DNA of 6,537 nucleotides from a bacterium (GTDB lineage: Bacteria > UBA9089 > JASEGY01), in assembly GCA_030019105.1 (NCBI GenBank), contig JASEGY010000188.1, forward strand, positions 1 to 6,537, written 5' to 3'. How positions within the stretch are numbered: position 1 is the first letter of the stretch; every line of letters starts with the position of its first letter. The position numbers and the translations under genes were made by a program. The notes beneath the pieces were generated by a model. It worked only from the letters and a program-made list of their open reading frames with translations, did not search any database and had not been told where the DNA came from. Positions 1 through 6,537 of this stretch are shown one piece after another.

Positions 1-3000
1 TCTTGAAGAAACCTGGTTTCTACCCGCAAGTGCCCCGAAATATTGAGAAGATACATCAAGGGATAAGGCGCCAGGGATGATCGTGCCCCCATCAGCGCAG
101 GCAAGCAGGGTGGGTGGAGCGTAATGGAACCCTCCACCGCTTGACGGTGGGTTCCACCTTGTTTCACCCACCCTGCGAGACGGTGGGTTGTCACCCACCC
201 TACGTGTCCCCGGGCGGGTCTCTTCCTGAGAAGGCCCGGCCGGCGCCTTGCCCTGCTGTATTGTTCCCTGCTGGACTATTATAGTTTCCGTATCAAAAAG
301 CAGATCATCCAGTTGCATTAACTTTTCATCCATCTCCTCGACCAATTCAAAGAGGGCCTGCTGATAGGCCTCGAAATCTTCTTTCATATCGTTGGCATTG
401 TTTGTATTCTTGGCCGCCTGTGTCCCATCAAGTTCGAAACTCTTTACTTTCTTGGTCACCGGGCCCTCGCCGGTATCAATTATCTCATCCTCATAAGTAA
501 CCGTGACCGGATTCATGAAGCCAAGCTCCTTCACGGTAGGAAGCTCTTCTTCCAACAAAAACGAATATCTATCCAATCTATCTTTAACTAACTGTTGCCT
601 GGCTTCAAGTTGATTCAACAAGGTCTTGACGTTGAACTGTTTCTCCGCCAGGGCCGCTCCCTCAATGTCCATTAGATTGCCGGCCTTTATGACATTTATG
701 ATTTTGTTGATTACTGCCGTCAATTTTTGTGTCTCGTAAGGATACTCGGCTTGCTTTCTCAGGGCATCAAGCTCATCAGGAAGAAGCTGGACCATCCTCA
801 AACCGGCCTCACGCAACTGGGCCTCAGTCAACCTGGTCAGGGCTTCTTTAGCCTCGTTTATCTTTTCCTGTAAGGCCTTCATATCTTCCTCCATCTGCTT
901 GGCCATATTTTTAGCATCCTGGATCAGGCCGTCATAAGCCGCATTTCGGCCTGTGCCACCGTCAATACCGCCGCTGGTAAAGGCCACCCAGATACTGCCG
1001 TCAAAGACCGTTACCTCGAGGATCTCGGCATGGAAGCTGCCGACTAAATACACAATGAAGGCCGGCTTGCCGCCGACGATCAGGGCGCCTTCTAAAGAAC
1101 CGCCTACACCCACCAGCCCCCACAGGATCTCTCCCTCGGCATAGACCTTGAAGTAGGCCCCCCAGGAGACATCTACCTGATACCAGAACATGGCCTCAAA
1201 TCCGGCATGGGCAGAGAGGACACCAACATCAAAGCCCATTTCAAAGGAGGTGTCCAGCATAAAGCCGGGCGGGCCGATAAACAGGCTGGAGTGTGATGTT
1301 ACAAATCCGAAGAGGATATTTAACTCTGACCCACCCATAATGGCCCAGACAGCAGGCCCCTGTTTTTGAGGATAGACATAAAATTCCAGGGTGGAGCTGC
1401 CTTCAATGACAGAATATAGGTCAATATGGAATCCAAAATAACCTTCGGCAAAGGCCGGATTCCAACCAATACCCAGATAGGCCGTAGCCTCAACCATGTT
1501 CGCCAGGGCATTGGCTTCCACATCCAGGTTTAAATAATTGGCCGTCAGGGTCAAAAGGAATCTGCCCTCGACCAGGCTTTTCTTAGCCACATAAACACCA
1601 CCGGCCAGCATAACGGCAAATGAACCCGGGTTATCCCCCCCGCCGGGCTTTTTAGCTTCCAATTTGTCATTCATATCCGGTTTCTGAAAGCCGGCCAGGG
1701 TCTTGACTGTATCGATATCGTTTTGAATTGGATTGTAGAAAAACCCGCCGCCTAACTCATTTAGTATCACCGGCCCGATTGGTATGTTAAGGCCTTTAGC
1801 CAGGGCAAAGATGCCAAAGGTAGGATCTCCGTTCCGCTGCCCCATTTGACCATAGACAATAAGCCCGATATCATTAGGCAGCATTGCCTCACCAGCCACC
1901 TTGAGCATCTGGTCATTGCCCATCTTGTAGTATTCAAAATCGATCCCGATCTGGACTACGTTCTGGACGGTGAGGTAGCCTCCCTTGATAATGAGGCCAT
2001 TTCCCTTACTGCTGGTATAAAGGAGGAATTGCTCAAAACTGCCGGCGCCAACTCCACCGGCAATATTTATGGCTGCCCCCTTGATCTCAAAATAACTATC
2101 TACCGGAATACTGCCGTTACCACTCCCGCTGCCGGTGTTTTGCCGGAAATCCAGGGTGCAATTATTGTTGCAGATATTAAGCTCCTTCAAATTTACGGTA
2201 ACCGCCCCCATAATAGAGATGTCCCCACCAGTAATCTGCATACTGCTAAAGTCAAGCCCACCAGCGCCTATCTTTAAATTTTGAAAACCTACCGCGCCAC
2301 TAAAGGCCTCGCTCAAATTAACCCCCAGACCGCCATTCAAGGAGAGGGTAAAGGGATCAAAACCAGCAAAACCGGCATTGGAGATATCAAAATAGACCGG
2401 CCCTATTTCAGCCTTAGTATTCGTGGTCGGCGCCGGCCAGGTGATTTTTCCAGTTAAGTCAATCGCCATCGGATTAGATGGTGAGCCAAGGGAAATCTTT
2501 GCCGGATCATTGCCCTCACCTACAAGGAGAGCCATAGCAAATTGGATCTTAGATGCCGGCTTATTTATCTGGCTATTCACCACGGTAAAGTCGAGGCCAA
2601 AATAGGTCAGGTCAAGCTTAACATAGGAGGTGCCTAAATTCCAGAGGGTAGGCGCGCCCGGGTTGATTGCCGACGGGTTAGTAGTTACCTTACCAACGAT
2701 ATTTCCCTGCTCATCCATCTTAAAATTAACAGTTATCTGGGGCAAGTAGGTGGCAATCGGAGACGGAAGAACCACCTTGCCCTTTACCTGCCAGAGATTT
2801 TCATTATTTAAGAATTTAAATTCCTCCAGCTCAAGGGGGCCCATTTTCACAACATCAGGGGAATGGGTCTCAAAGTAACGCATCTGCCGCATCTTTTGAA
2901 CATCAATCGGCTTCAGGCCTTCCGCCGGCTTGAACCCGCATTCCATCCCACCATCCTCTTTAATCTTAAGCGGTGTCCGGGCTATCTTTTTATCCGTTGA

Positions 3001-6000
3001 TTCCCCTCTTAATCTGACATCGGTTATAAAGGCAAAATACTTTTCATCCTTGTCCTTGTCGTCAACGAACTTAAATTCATCCGCAGTAAAGGTCAGGCCG
3101 AACATAGAAAATTCCATAGGATACTTAACTGAAAGACCTTGAGGGCTAATAAGGAGGTCTTCAAGGATCAAGGGGATACTGAGTCCCGGCAGGTCAACCA
3201 AAAGCTCATCTACCTGGAGTTGGGGAGTGCGGGAGTGCTCATAACTGATCCCCAGGATTTTTAGCCTCTTATAAAGAGAAAAGAGGGATTCCCCTTCTTT
3301 GGCCGGGCCGGCCTGGAGGGAACCGGAAGTCACGGTAAAGCTGTCCGGATTGTTGGGGTCTTGAACAAAGGTAAGAGCGCTCAGATTAACAGGAACCTGT
3401 TTGTTGTTAAAGGGCTCAGAATGAAGGGCCAGAATGGCCGGGCCGTTTAAAATAATAGAGCCTGTAGTGACAATGGTCTCCGGGGTGGTAATGATACTGG
3501 CCACGCCCGGGATAAGGGGAAAGACATCCCCTTTAATAAGCACAGGCGCTGCTGACGGCTCTTCTGCCTCTTCTTTACTGGTACTGCGTACCTCTATTGG
3601 CATCTCGACCTCAGCGTGGATGGGAGTTGTCCCATATTTACCGTCAAAGCCTTTAATGCAGGTAAAACTTCCCGCAATTCCCCCTGCTAACACCCTGGCC
3701 CGCAGAGACTCATCAATCTCTACCATGTCATCTATGATGATACTCCCGCCAGGGAGGATGGACCTGGAAATAATAGAGGCCGGATTTTGCTCAGTAGTAT
3801 TATCAGCAAATTTATAGGTTGAGGCCATAGAATCAATGGTTATGCCTATCGGCCCGATAGCGGACAGAGTATAGCTGACCGGCTTACTTACCTCTCCGGC
3901 GTAAAAGACCATGGCCGGGGGATCAGCCATGACTTCTAAGCTGACGGCCTCAATCCTTTCAGCCTCACATTCATCTCCGGTACCATCGCTATCCGCATCC
4001 GCCTGATCCGGATTGGCTGCTTCCGGGCAATTATCGCAGAGGTCTCCCACGCCGTCGTTGTCGGCGTCCGCCTGATCCGGATTGGCTGTCGTCGGGCAAT
4101 TATCACAGGAGTCACCAACGTCATCATCGTCTCCATCTGCCTGATCCGCATTAGGTACTGCCGGGCAGTTATCGCAGGCGTTTCCGAGCCCATCCTGATC
4201 ACTGTCGGTCTGATCCGGGTTAGCCACATTGGGGCAGTTGTCATCCTCATCCGGAATGCCGTCCTCATCTGCATCAGCTTTCTCACAGGCATCGCCGATA
4301 CCATCGCCATCAGCATCAGCCTGATCAGGATTAGCTACTGCCGGGCAGTTATCGCAAACATCCCCTACGCCATCCTGGTCACCGTCAGTCTGATCCGCAT
4401 TGGCCTTCTTCGGACAATTATCGCAAGAGTCTCCGACATCATCCCCATCACTATTCGCCTGATTCGGATTGGGTATTCCGGGACAGTTATCCTCCTCATC
4501 CGGAATCCTATCTCCATCCGCGTCAGCCTTCTCACAGGCATCGCCGACACTATCTCCATCAGCATCAGCCTGGTCTGGATTAGCCACTTCCGGACAGTTG
4601 TCGCAGGCATCTCCCACGCCGTCTTCATCGCTATCCGCCTGATCCGGATTGGCCCTCTTCGGACAGTTGTCGCAAGAGTCTCCGAGATCATCCCCATCAC
4701 TATTCGCCTGATTCGGATTGGGTATTCCGGGACAGTTGTCCTCCTCATCCGGAATCCTGTCTCCATCCGCGTCAGCCTTCTCACAGGCATCGCCGACACC
4801 ATCTCCATCAGCATCAGCCTGGTCCGGATTAGCCACTTCCGGACAGTTGTCGCAGGCATCTCCCACGCCGTCTTCATCGCTGTCCGCCTGATCCGGATTA
4901 GCCTTCTTCGGACAGTTATCGCAAGAGTCTCCGACATCATCCCCATCACTATCCGCCTGATTTGGATTGGGTATTCCGGGACAGTTATCCTCCTCATCCG
5001 GAATCGTATCATCATCTTCATCAGGGACTTCACAGGCATCACCGGTGCCGTCGCCATCAGCATCGGCCTGGTCCGGATTGGCTACATCCGGACAGTTATC
5101 GCAGGCATCGCCTACGCTGTCTCCATCACCGTCCGCCTGATCCGGATTGGCCCTCTTCGGACAGTTGTCGCAAGAGTCTCCGACATCATCCCCATCACTA
5201 TCCGCCTGATTCGGATTGGGTATTCCGGGACAGTTATCCTCCTCATCCGGAATCCCATCTCCATCACTGTCTGCTTCGCTTATAGTCAAACTCACGGCCA
5301 CTGTCCGGGGTGAATTGGTAGCAGCCGCATTACTGACTGTAATGGTGGCGGTGTATGTCCCGGCCGAAAGGCCGGTGATGTCAACTGAGACCGTGACCGT
5401 GGTATTGATGCCGGAAGTAGGTGAGAGCAAAAGCCAGGTGGCATCATCTGAGGCCGTCCAGTTTAGACTCCCTCCACCGGTATTGCTCACCTCAAAGGTC
5501 TGATCGGCCGGGTTGGAGCCTCCCTCGGTGGCGGTAAAGATCAGGCTGGTCGGGTCAAGACTAATGGCCGGCGGTGCCTCGCTTACGGTTAAAGTAACGC
5601 TTACTGTCTGAGGTGAATTGGAGGCATTTAGATCACTGACCGTAATGGCGGCGGTGTGAGTTCCGGCCGAAAGGCCGGTGATGTCGATTGAAACCGTGAC
5701 CGTGGTGTTGACGCCTGATGCAGGCGAAACCGAGAGCCAGCCGGCATTGTCTGAGGCCGTCCAGTTCAGACTCCCTCCACCGGTGTTGCTGACTACAAAG
5801 GTCTGACCCGCCGGGTTAGAGTCCCCTTCGGCAGCCGCAAAGATCAGGCTGGTCGGGTCAAGACTAATGGTCGGCGGCGCCTCGCTTACGGTTAAAGTAA
5901 CGCTTACTGTCTGAGGTGAATTGGAGGCATTTAGATCACTGACCGTAATGGCGGCGGTGTGAGTTCCGGCCGAAAGGCCGGTGATGTCAACTGAGACCGT

Positions 6001-6537
6001 GACCGTGGTGTTGACGCCTGATGCAGGCGAAACCGAGAGCCAGCCGGCATCATCTGAGGCCGTCCAGCTTAGACTTCCTCCGCCGGTGTTGCTGACTACA
6101 AAGGTCTGACCCGCCGGGTTAGACCCTCCTTCGGTGGCGGTAAAGATCAGGCTGGTCGGGTCAAGAGAGATGGTCGGCGGCGCCTCGCTTACAACCAATT
6201 CCACCCCTACGGTCTGAGGTGAGTTTGGGGCATTGGCGTCACTGACCGTAATCGTAGCGTTGTATGTCACGGCAGAAAGGCCGGTGATATTGACCGAAAC
6301 AGTCACCGTGGTATTGTCAGCGCCGAAAGCAGATGAAAGGGACAGCCAGGGGGCATTGTCTGAGGCCGTCCAGTTTAGACTTCCTCCGCCGGTATTGCTG
6401 ACCACAAAGGTCTGGTTGGCCGGGTTGGAGCCTCCTTCTGTGGCCGTAAAGATCAGGCTGGTGGGAGAAAGACTGATGGCCGGCGGCGCCTCGCTTACAA
6501 CCAATTCCACCCCTACGGTCTGAGGTGAGTTTGGGGC
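1..6537 (-). CDS. Giant modular surface or secreted protein: BACON-like repeats, TSP3 array, beta-rich body, coiled coil (partial at both ends)
   Basis: The minus-strand frame read from base 6537 has 2,179 codons and no TAA, TAG or TGA; I read every triplet. Start and stop lie outside the window, so neither a ribosome binding site nor a signal peptide can be judged. Order of parts: BACON/Ig-like repeats (residues 1-422), TSP3 calcium-binding repeats (423-860), an Ig-like segment (861-985), an acidic linker, an unrecognised beta-rich body (about 999-1863), a helical coiled-coil segment (about 1865-2091), then a low-complexity tail crossing palindromic DNA. Differences between duplicated repeats are mostly silent in this frame, which supports real translation. 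The role is inferred from domains only: an exported, calcium-stabilised adhesin or scaffold. No catalytic motif was seen. The frame is very likely genuine from 6537 to about 250. The last ~80 codons are doubtful, because a missed frameshift or lost stop could have extended it. Confidence 0.93.
7..21. repeat. Perfect 15-base palindrome AGAAACC-T-GGTTTCT
   Basis: Two 7-base arms flank one central base. It resembles, from memory, the AGAAACC(C/G)GGTTTCT dispersed repeats common between genes in cyanobacteria and some other bacteria. Together with the GGTGGGT palindromes it makes bases 1-204 look like intergenic repeat DNA, although the minus-strand frame is still open. Confidence 0.55.
105..176. 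repeat. REP-like nested palindrome inside the open frame
   Basis: The 12-base arms GCAGGGTGGGTG (105-116) and CACCCACCCTGC (165-176) are perfect inverted repeats. They enclose a second, imperfect inverted repeat, TGGAACCCTCCACCG (125-139) against CGGTGGGTTCCA (145-156), with a 3-base bulge and the loop CTTGA. In the minus-strand frame it encodes Arg/Pro/Gly-rich residues such as ETRWNPPSSGGGFHYAPP, unlike the rest of the protein. From memory, GGTGGGTT...AACCCACC palindromes are high-copy intergenic repeats in several bacterial groups; this was not checked. Confidence 0.75.
181..204. repeat. Short REP-like hairpin GGTGGGT-TGTC-ACCCACC
   Basis: A 7-base perfect stem (182-188 with 193-199) and a 4-base loop, next to the larger palindrome and sharing its GGTGGG/CCCACC core, so the two probably form one composite repeat. 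On the minus strand it encodes RRVGDNPP in frame. It lacks a following T-tract, so it is not a convincing intrinsic terminator. Confidence 0.7.
265..945 (-). other. Helical, probable coiled-coil segment near the C-terminus
   Basis: Residues about 1865-2091. The composition changes sharply from beta-rich to charged helical sequence: AKNMAEDMKALQEKINEAKE, LTRLTEAQLREAGLRMVQLL, LLNQLEARQQLVKDRLDRYS and, after a short beta-like insert (PVTVTYEDEIIDTGEGP, about 510-460), MKEDFEAYQQALFELVEEMD and EKLMQLDDLLFDTE. Leucines and other hydrophobics fall at 3-4 residue spacing, as in helical hairpins or coiled coils, so this could be an oligomerisation stalk. No cysteines are present. Function is not recognised. 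Confidence 0.65.
949..1620 (-). other. Aromatic-rich amphipathic beta region, possible membrane-associated or barrel-like domain
   Basis: Residues 1640-1863. Strands alternate hydrophobic/aromatic with small or polar residues: RFLLTLTANYLNLDVEA, GYFGFHIDLYSVIEG, FEAMFWYQVDVSWGAYFKVY and KPAFIVYLVGSFHAEILEV. Short Gly-rich or charged turns separate them. Strand length and aromatic content recall outer-membrane beta-strands, but a soluble beta-sheet stack is equally possible. There is no terminal aromatic insertion signal, because a helical segment follows. It begins after the Gly/Pro-rich linker and ends at a Gly-rich turn (TSGGIDGGTG). Confidence 0.4.
1621..3543 (-). other. Unrecognised large beta-rich region (about 640 aa)
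   Basis: Residues 999-1639. Long runs of alternating hydrophobic and polar residues are broken by Gly/Asn/Pro turns, for example GSIILNGPAILALHS, LQVDELLVDLPGLSIPLIL, KYPMEFSMFGLTFTADEF, GGLDFSSMQITGGDISIMG and GPVILNELGGGFFYNP. Strands recur every 10-20 residues, suggesting a repetitive beta structure such as a solenoid, a beta-taco groove or serial sandwiches. Cysteines are few (single ones near 3660 and 2940, and a CNNNC pair near 2160), in contrast to the TSP3 array. The segment ends in a Gly/Pro/Asp-rich linker (KKPGGGDNPGS) at about 1655-1621. I recognise no family, enzyme motif or binding motif. Confidence 0.5.
3544..3582 (-). other. Acidic, Ala/Pro-rich interdomain linker
   Basis: The residues TSKEEAEEPSAAP have no hydrophobic strand pattern and separate the Ig-like segment from the large beta-rich body. 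This is probably a flexible hinge. Confidence 0.5.
3583..3957 (-). other. Probable Ig-like beta-sandwich segment after the TSP3 array
   Basis: Residues 861-985. Alternating hydrophobic strands include VSLEVMADPPAMVFYAGE, VSYTLSAIGPIGITI, GSIIIDDMVEIDESLRARV, GSFTCIKGFDG and IHAEVEMPIEV, spaced as in an Ig-like fold of about 120 residues. The segment follows the last TSP3 repeat without a gap and ends at an acidic linker. No family was recognised by sequence, and the fold is inferred from strand pattern alone. Confidence 0.45.
3958..4275 (-). repeat. TSP3 block 5, divergent and longer (318 bp, 106 aa)
   Basis: Four 23-residue repeats and a 14-residue end repeat. It opens DADEDGIPDEDDNCPNVANP and closes DADSDGTGDECEAE. 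It lacks the PGIPNPNQ phrase of blocks 1-4 and has more varied DNA, so it is probably the older end of the array that escaped recent homogenisation. The extra full repeat keeps the cysteine count even (eight). Confidence 0.9.
4276..4524 (-). repeat. TSP3 super-repeat block 4 (249 bp, 83 aa)
   Basis: It opens DADGDRIPDEEDNCPGIPNP like block 3, again has NSDGDD in the second repeat, then diverges (DGDQDGVGDVCDNCPAVANP), and closes DADGDGIGDACEKA. It looks like a transition between the homogeneous blocks and block 5. Confidence 0.92.
4525..4773 (-). repeat. TSP3 super-repeat block 3 (249 bp, 83 aa)
   Basis: It opens DADGDRIPDEEDNCPGIPNP and closes DADGDSVGDACEKA. Its second repeat begins NSDGDDLGDSC, with Asn in place of the first Asp of the calcium motif; this change is shared with block 4. 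Confidence 0.92.
4774..5022 (-). repeat. TSP3 super-repeat block 2 (249 bp, 83 aa)
   Basis: It opens DEDDDTIPDEEDNCPGIPNP, an acidic variant with no glycine in the first calcium loop, and closes DADGDGVGDACEKA. The stretch from 4723 to 4971, mostly this block, is about 95-96% identical in DNA to 4474-4722. Confidence 0.92.
5023..5271 (-). repeat. TSP3 super-repeat block 1 (249 bp, 83 aa)
   Basis: Three full repeats and one short repeat. It opens DSDGDGIPDEEDNCPGIPNP and closes DADGDGTGDACEVP, unlike the EKA ending of blocks 2-4. The equivalent TATTCCGGGA motif (plus strand) starts at 5221 here and at 4972 in block 2, exactly 249 bases apart. Confidence 0.92.
5272..5568 (-). repeat. BACON-like beta-sandwich repeat, unit D (99 aa), joins the TSP3 array
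   Basis: Residues 324-422, beginning AISLDPTSLIFTATEGGSNP and ending VAVSLTISEA, after which the first TSP3 aspartate follows directly with no linker. It is more diverged from B and C (QTFEVSN, WLLLSPTSGIN, SNAAATNSPRTV), as expected for an end unit less involved in recent exchange. Confidence 0.85.
5569..5871 (-). repeat. BACON-like beta-sandwich repeat, unit C (101 aa)
   Basis: Residues 223-323, beginning TISLDPTSLIFAAAEGDSNP. Same length and phase as unit B, so gain or loss of one unit keeps the frame. It differs mainly near its N-terminus (AAAEGD against TATEGG). Conserved Trp residues sit in the SLNW and GWLSVSP strands. Confidence 0.85.
5872..6174 (-). repeat. BACON-like beta-sandwich repeat, unit B (101 aa)
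   Basis: Residues 122-222, beginning TISLDPTSLIFTATEGGSNP and ending VSVTLTVSEAPP, with the full set of family strands. It is about 94% identical in DNA to unit C (roughly 19 differences in 303 bases by eye), with a perfectly identical stretch of just over 100 bases at 5881-5988 matching 5578-5685. This points to recent tandem duplication or gene conversion. Confidence 0.85.
6175..6480 (-). repeat. BACON-like beta-sandwich repeat, unit A (102 aa)
   Basis: Residues 20-121. The unit opens with ISLSPTSLIFTATEGGSNP, continues with QTFVVSNTGGGSLNWTAS, then WLSLS, and ends in NSPQTVGVELVVSEAPP. The order PTSL.F, Q.F.VSNTGGGSL.W, WL..SP.SG, VTVSV..TGLSAGTY.A.I and SPQTV.V.LTV is typical of bacterial BACON-type Ig-like domains found in extracellular proteins, often beside carbohydrate-active or adhesive modules. 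This copy is the most divergent of the four: it has SSAFGAD where the others have SP(A/T)SG(V/I)N, and LSAVTYN where the others have LSAGT(H/Y)T. BACON modules are often thought to bind glycans or mucin, but no ligand can be read from the sequence. They may only be spacers. Confidence 0.85.
6481..6537 (-). repeat. BACON/Ig-like repeat, C-terminal end of a unit cut by the window edge
   Basis: These 19 residues (NSPQTVGVELVVSEAPP core) are the last strand and linker of a repeat unit whose main part lies beyond base 6537. The 57 bases are identical to bases 6175-6231, so at least one more unit of the array exists outside the window. Confidence 0.85.

Larger units (their letters stand above)
3958..5271 (-). 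repeat. Thrombospondin type 3 calcium-binding repeat array (438 aa, 21 repeats)
   Basis: Residues 423-860. There are sixteen 23-residue repeats of the form DxDxDGxGDxCDNCPxxxNPDQA and five 14-residue repeats ending GDACE or GDECE. The acidic DxDxDG motifs followed by DNCP are diagnostic of TSP3, which in thrombospondins and in bacterial OmpA-type and adhesin proteins binds many Ca2+ ions and forms a compact, disulfide-linked rod. The repeats form blocks of 23+23+23+14 residues, four times, then a fifth block of 23x4+14. I count 32 cysteines. The array is highly acidic, so folding should depend on calcium and on an oxidising compartment, which fits export. It sits between the BACON-like repeats and the beta-rich body and probably acts as a stiff spacer. 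Arginine/methionine-rich readings in other frames over this stretch are shadows. Confidence 0.95.

Noticed and set aside
105..204. Intrinsic transcription terminator for the giant gene
   Set aside because: The stems are strong, but no T-rich run follows on the minus strand and the coding frame has not ended. Dispersed palindromic repeat DNA explains it better.
1320..1523. Separate small minus-strand gene of 67 codons
   Set aside because: It overlaps the giant frame on the same strand in another phase, and its Trp/Arg/Pro-rich composition is typical of an out-of-frame reading.
949..1620. Autotransporter-type or OmpA-type C-terminal barrel
   Set aside because: The strands are aromatic and amphipathic, but no terminal-Phe signature closes them, a ~220-residue helical segment follows and no OmpA-family motif is visible. 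It was kept only as a possible membrane-associated region.
1846..2277. Plus-strand open frame of 143 codons
   Set aside because: It lies antisense to the continuous beta-rich coding frame, matches no family I know and lacks a convincing ribosome binding site. The other plus-strand frames (953-1144, 2423-2605, 2930-3142, 3434-3817, 4962-5285, 5216-5503, 6233-6523) look like shadows too.
4365..5063. Minus-strand open frame rich in Arg, Met, Ile and Thr over the TSP3 array
   Set aside because: It is an out-of-frame reading of the 249 bp repeats. The composition is unnatural, and the overlapping frame gives clear TSP3 motifs. The similar frame at 3936-4316 is rejected for the same reason.
3958..5271. 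CRISPR array
   Set aside because: The repetition is a coding tandem repeat with no unique spacers between short identical repeats, and units run head to tail at 249 bp.
3958..5271. Dockerin or EF-hand calcium-binding repeats
   Set aside because: DxDxDG motifs are shared, but the DNCP signature, the 23-residue period and the paired cysteines identify TSP3. Dockerins have only two ~24-residue repeats and lack this cysteine pattern.

Overview
The whole window lies inside one very long protein-coding frame on the minus strand. Reverse-complementing the triplets that begin at base 1 gives 2,179 codons with no stop. The frame enters at base 6537 and is still open at base 1, so the start, any signal peptide and possibly the stop are outside the window. 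No RNA gene, promoter, CRISPR array or transposase gene was seen. Residue numbers used here count from base 6537 as residue 1.

From N- to C-terminus the protein is modular. (1) Bases 6537-5272 hold the tail of one and four complete tandem ~100-residue beta-sandwich repeats of the BACON / Ig-like type. (2) Bases 5271-3958 hold 21 calcium-binding thrombospondin type 3 (TSP3) repeats: four 83-residue (249 bp) super-repeats and a divergent fifth block. (3) Bases 3957-3583 encode a small probable Ig-like beta domain, followed by an acidic linker. (4) Bases 3543-949 encode roughly 860 residues of unrecognised beta-rich sequence, whose last part has alternating, aromatic-rich strands. (5) Bases 945-265 encode a charged, helical, probably coiled-coil segment. 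(6) Below base ~240 the frame runs through palindromic REP-like DNA and stays open to the window edge.

The layout suggests an exported giant protein: an extended stalk of adhesin-like repeats, a rigid Ca2+- and disulfide-stabilised rod, and a large beta-rich body. Such proteins occur in Gram-negative and candidate-phylum bacteria and in some archaea. Base composition is close to balanced and nothing fixes the taxon; an uncultured environmental bacterium is the best guess. The palindromes near bases 105-204 and 7-21 resemble, from memory, high-copy intergenic repeats of cyanobacteria and proteobacteria, but this was not checked.

The points most worth following up are the unassigned beta-rich body, the disulfide-closed TSP3 super-repeat, the signs of recent in-frame repeat duplication, and the open frame through REP-like DNA at the left end.
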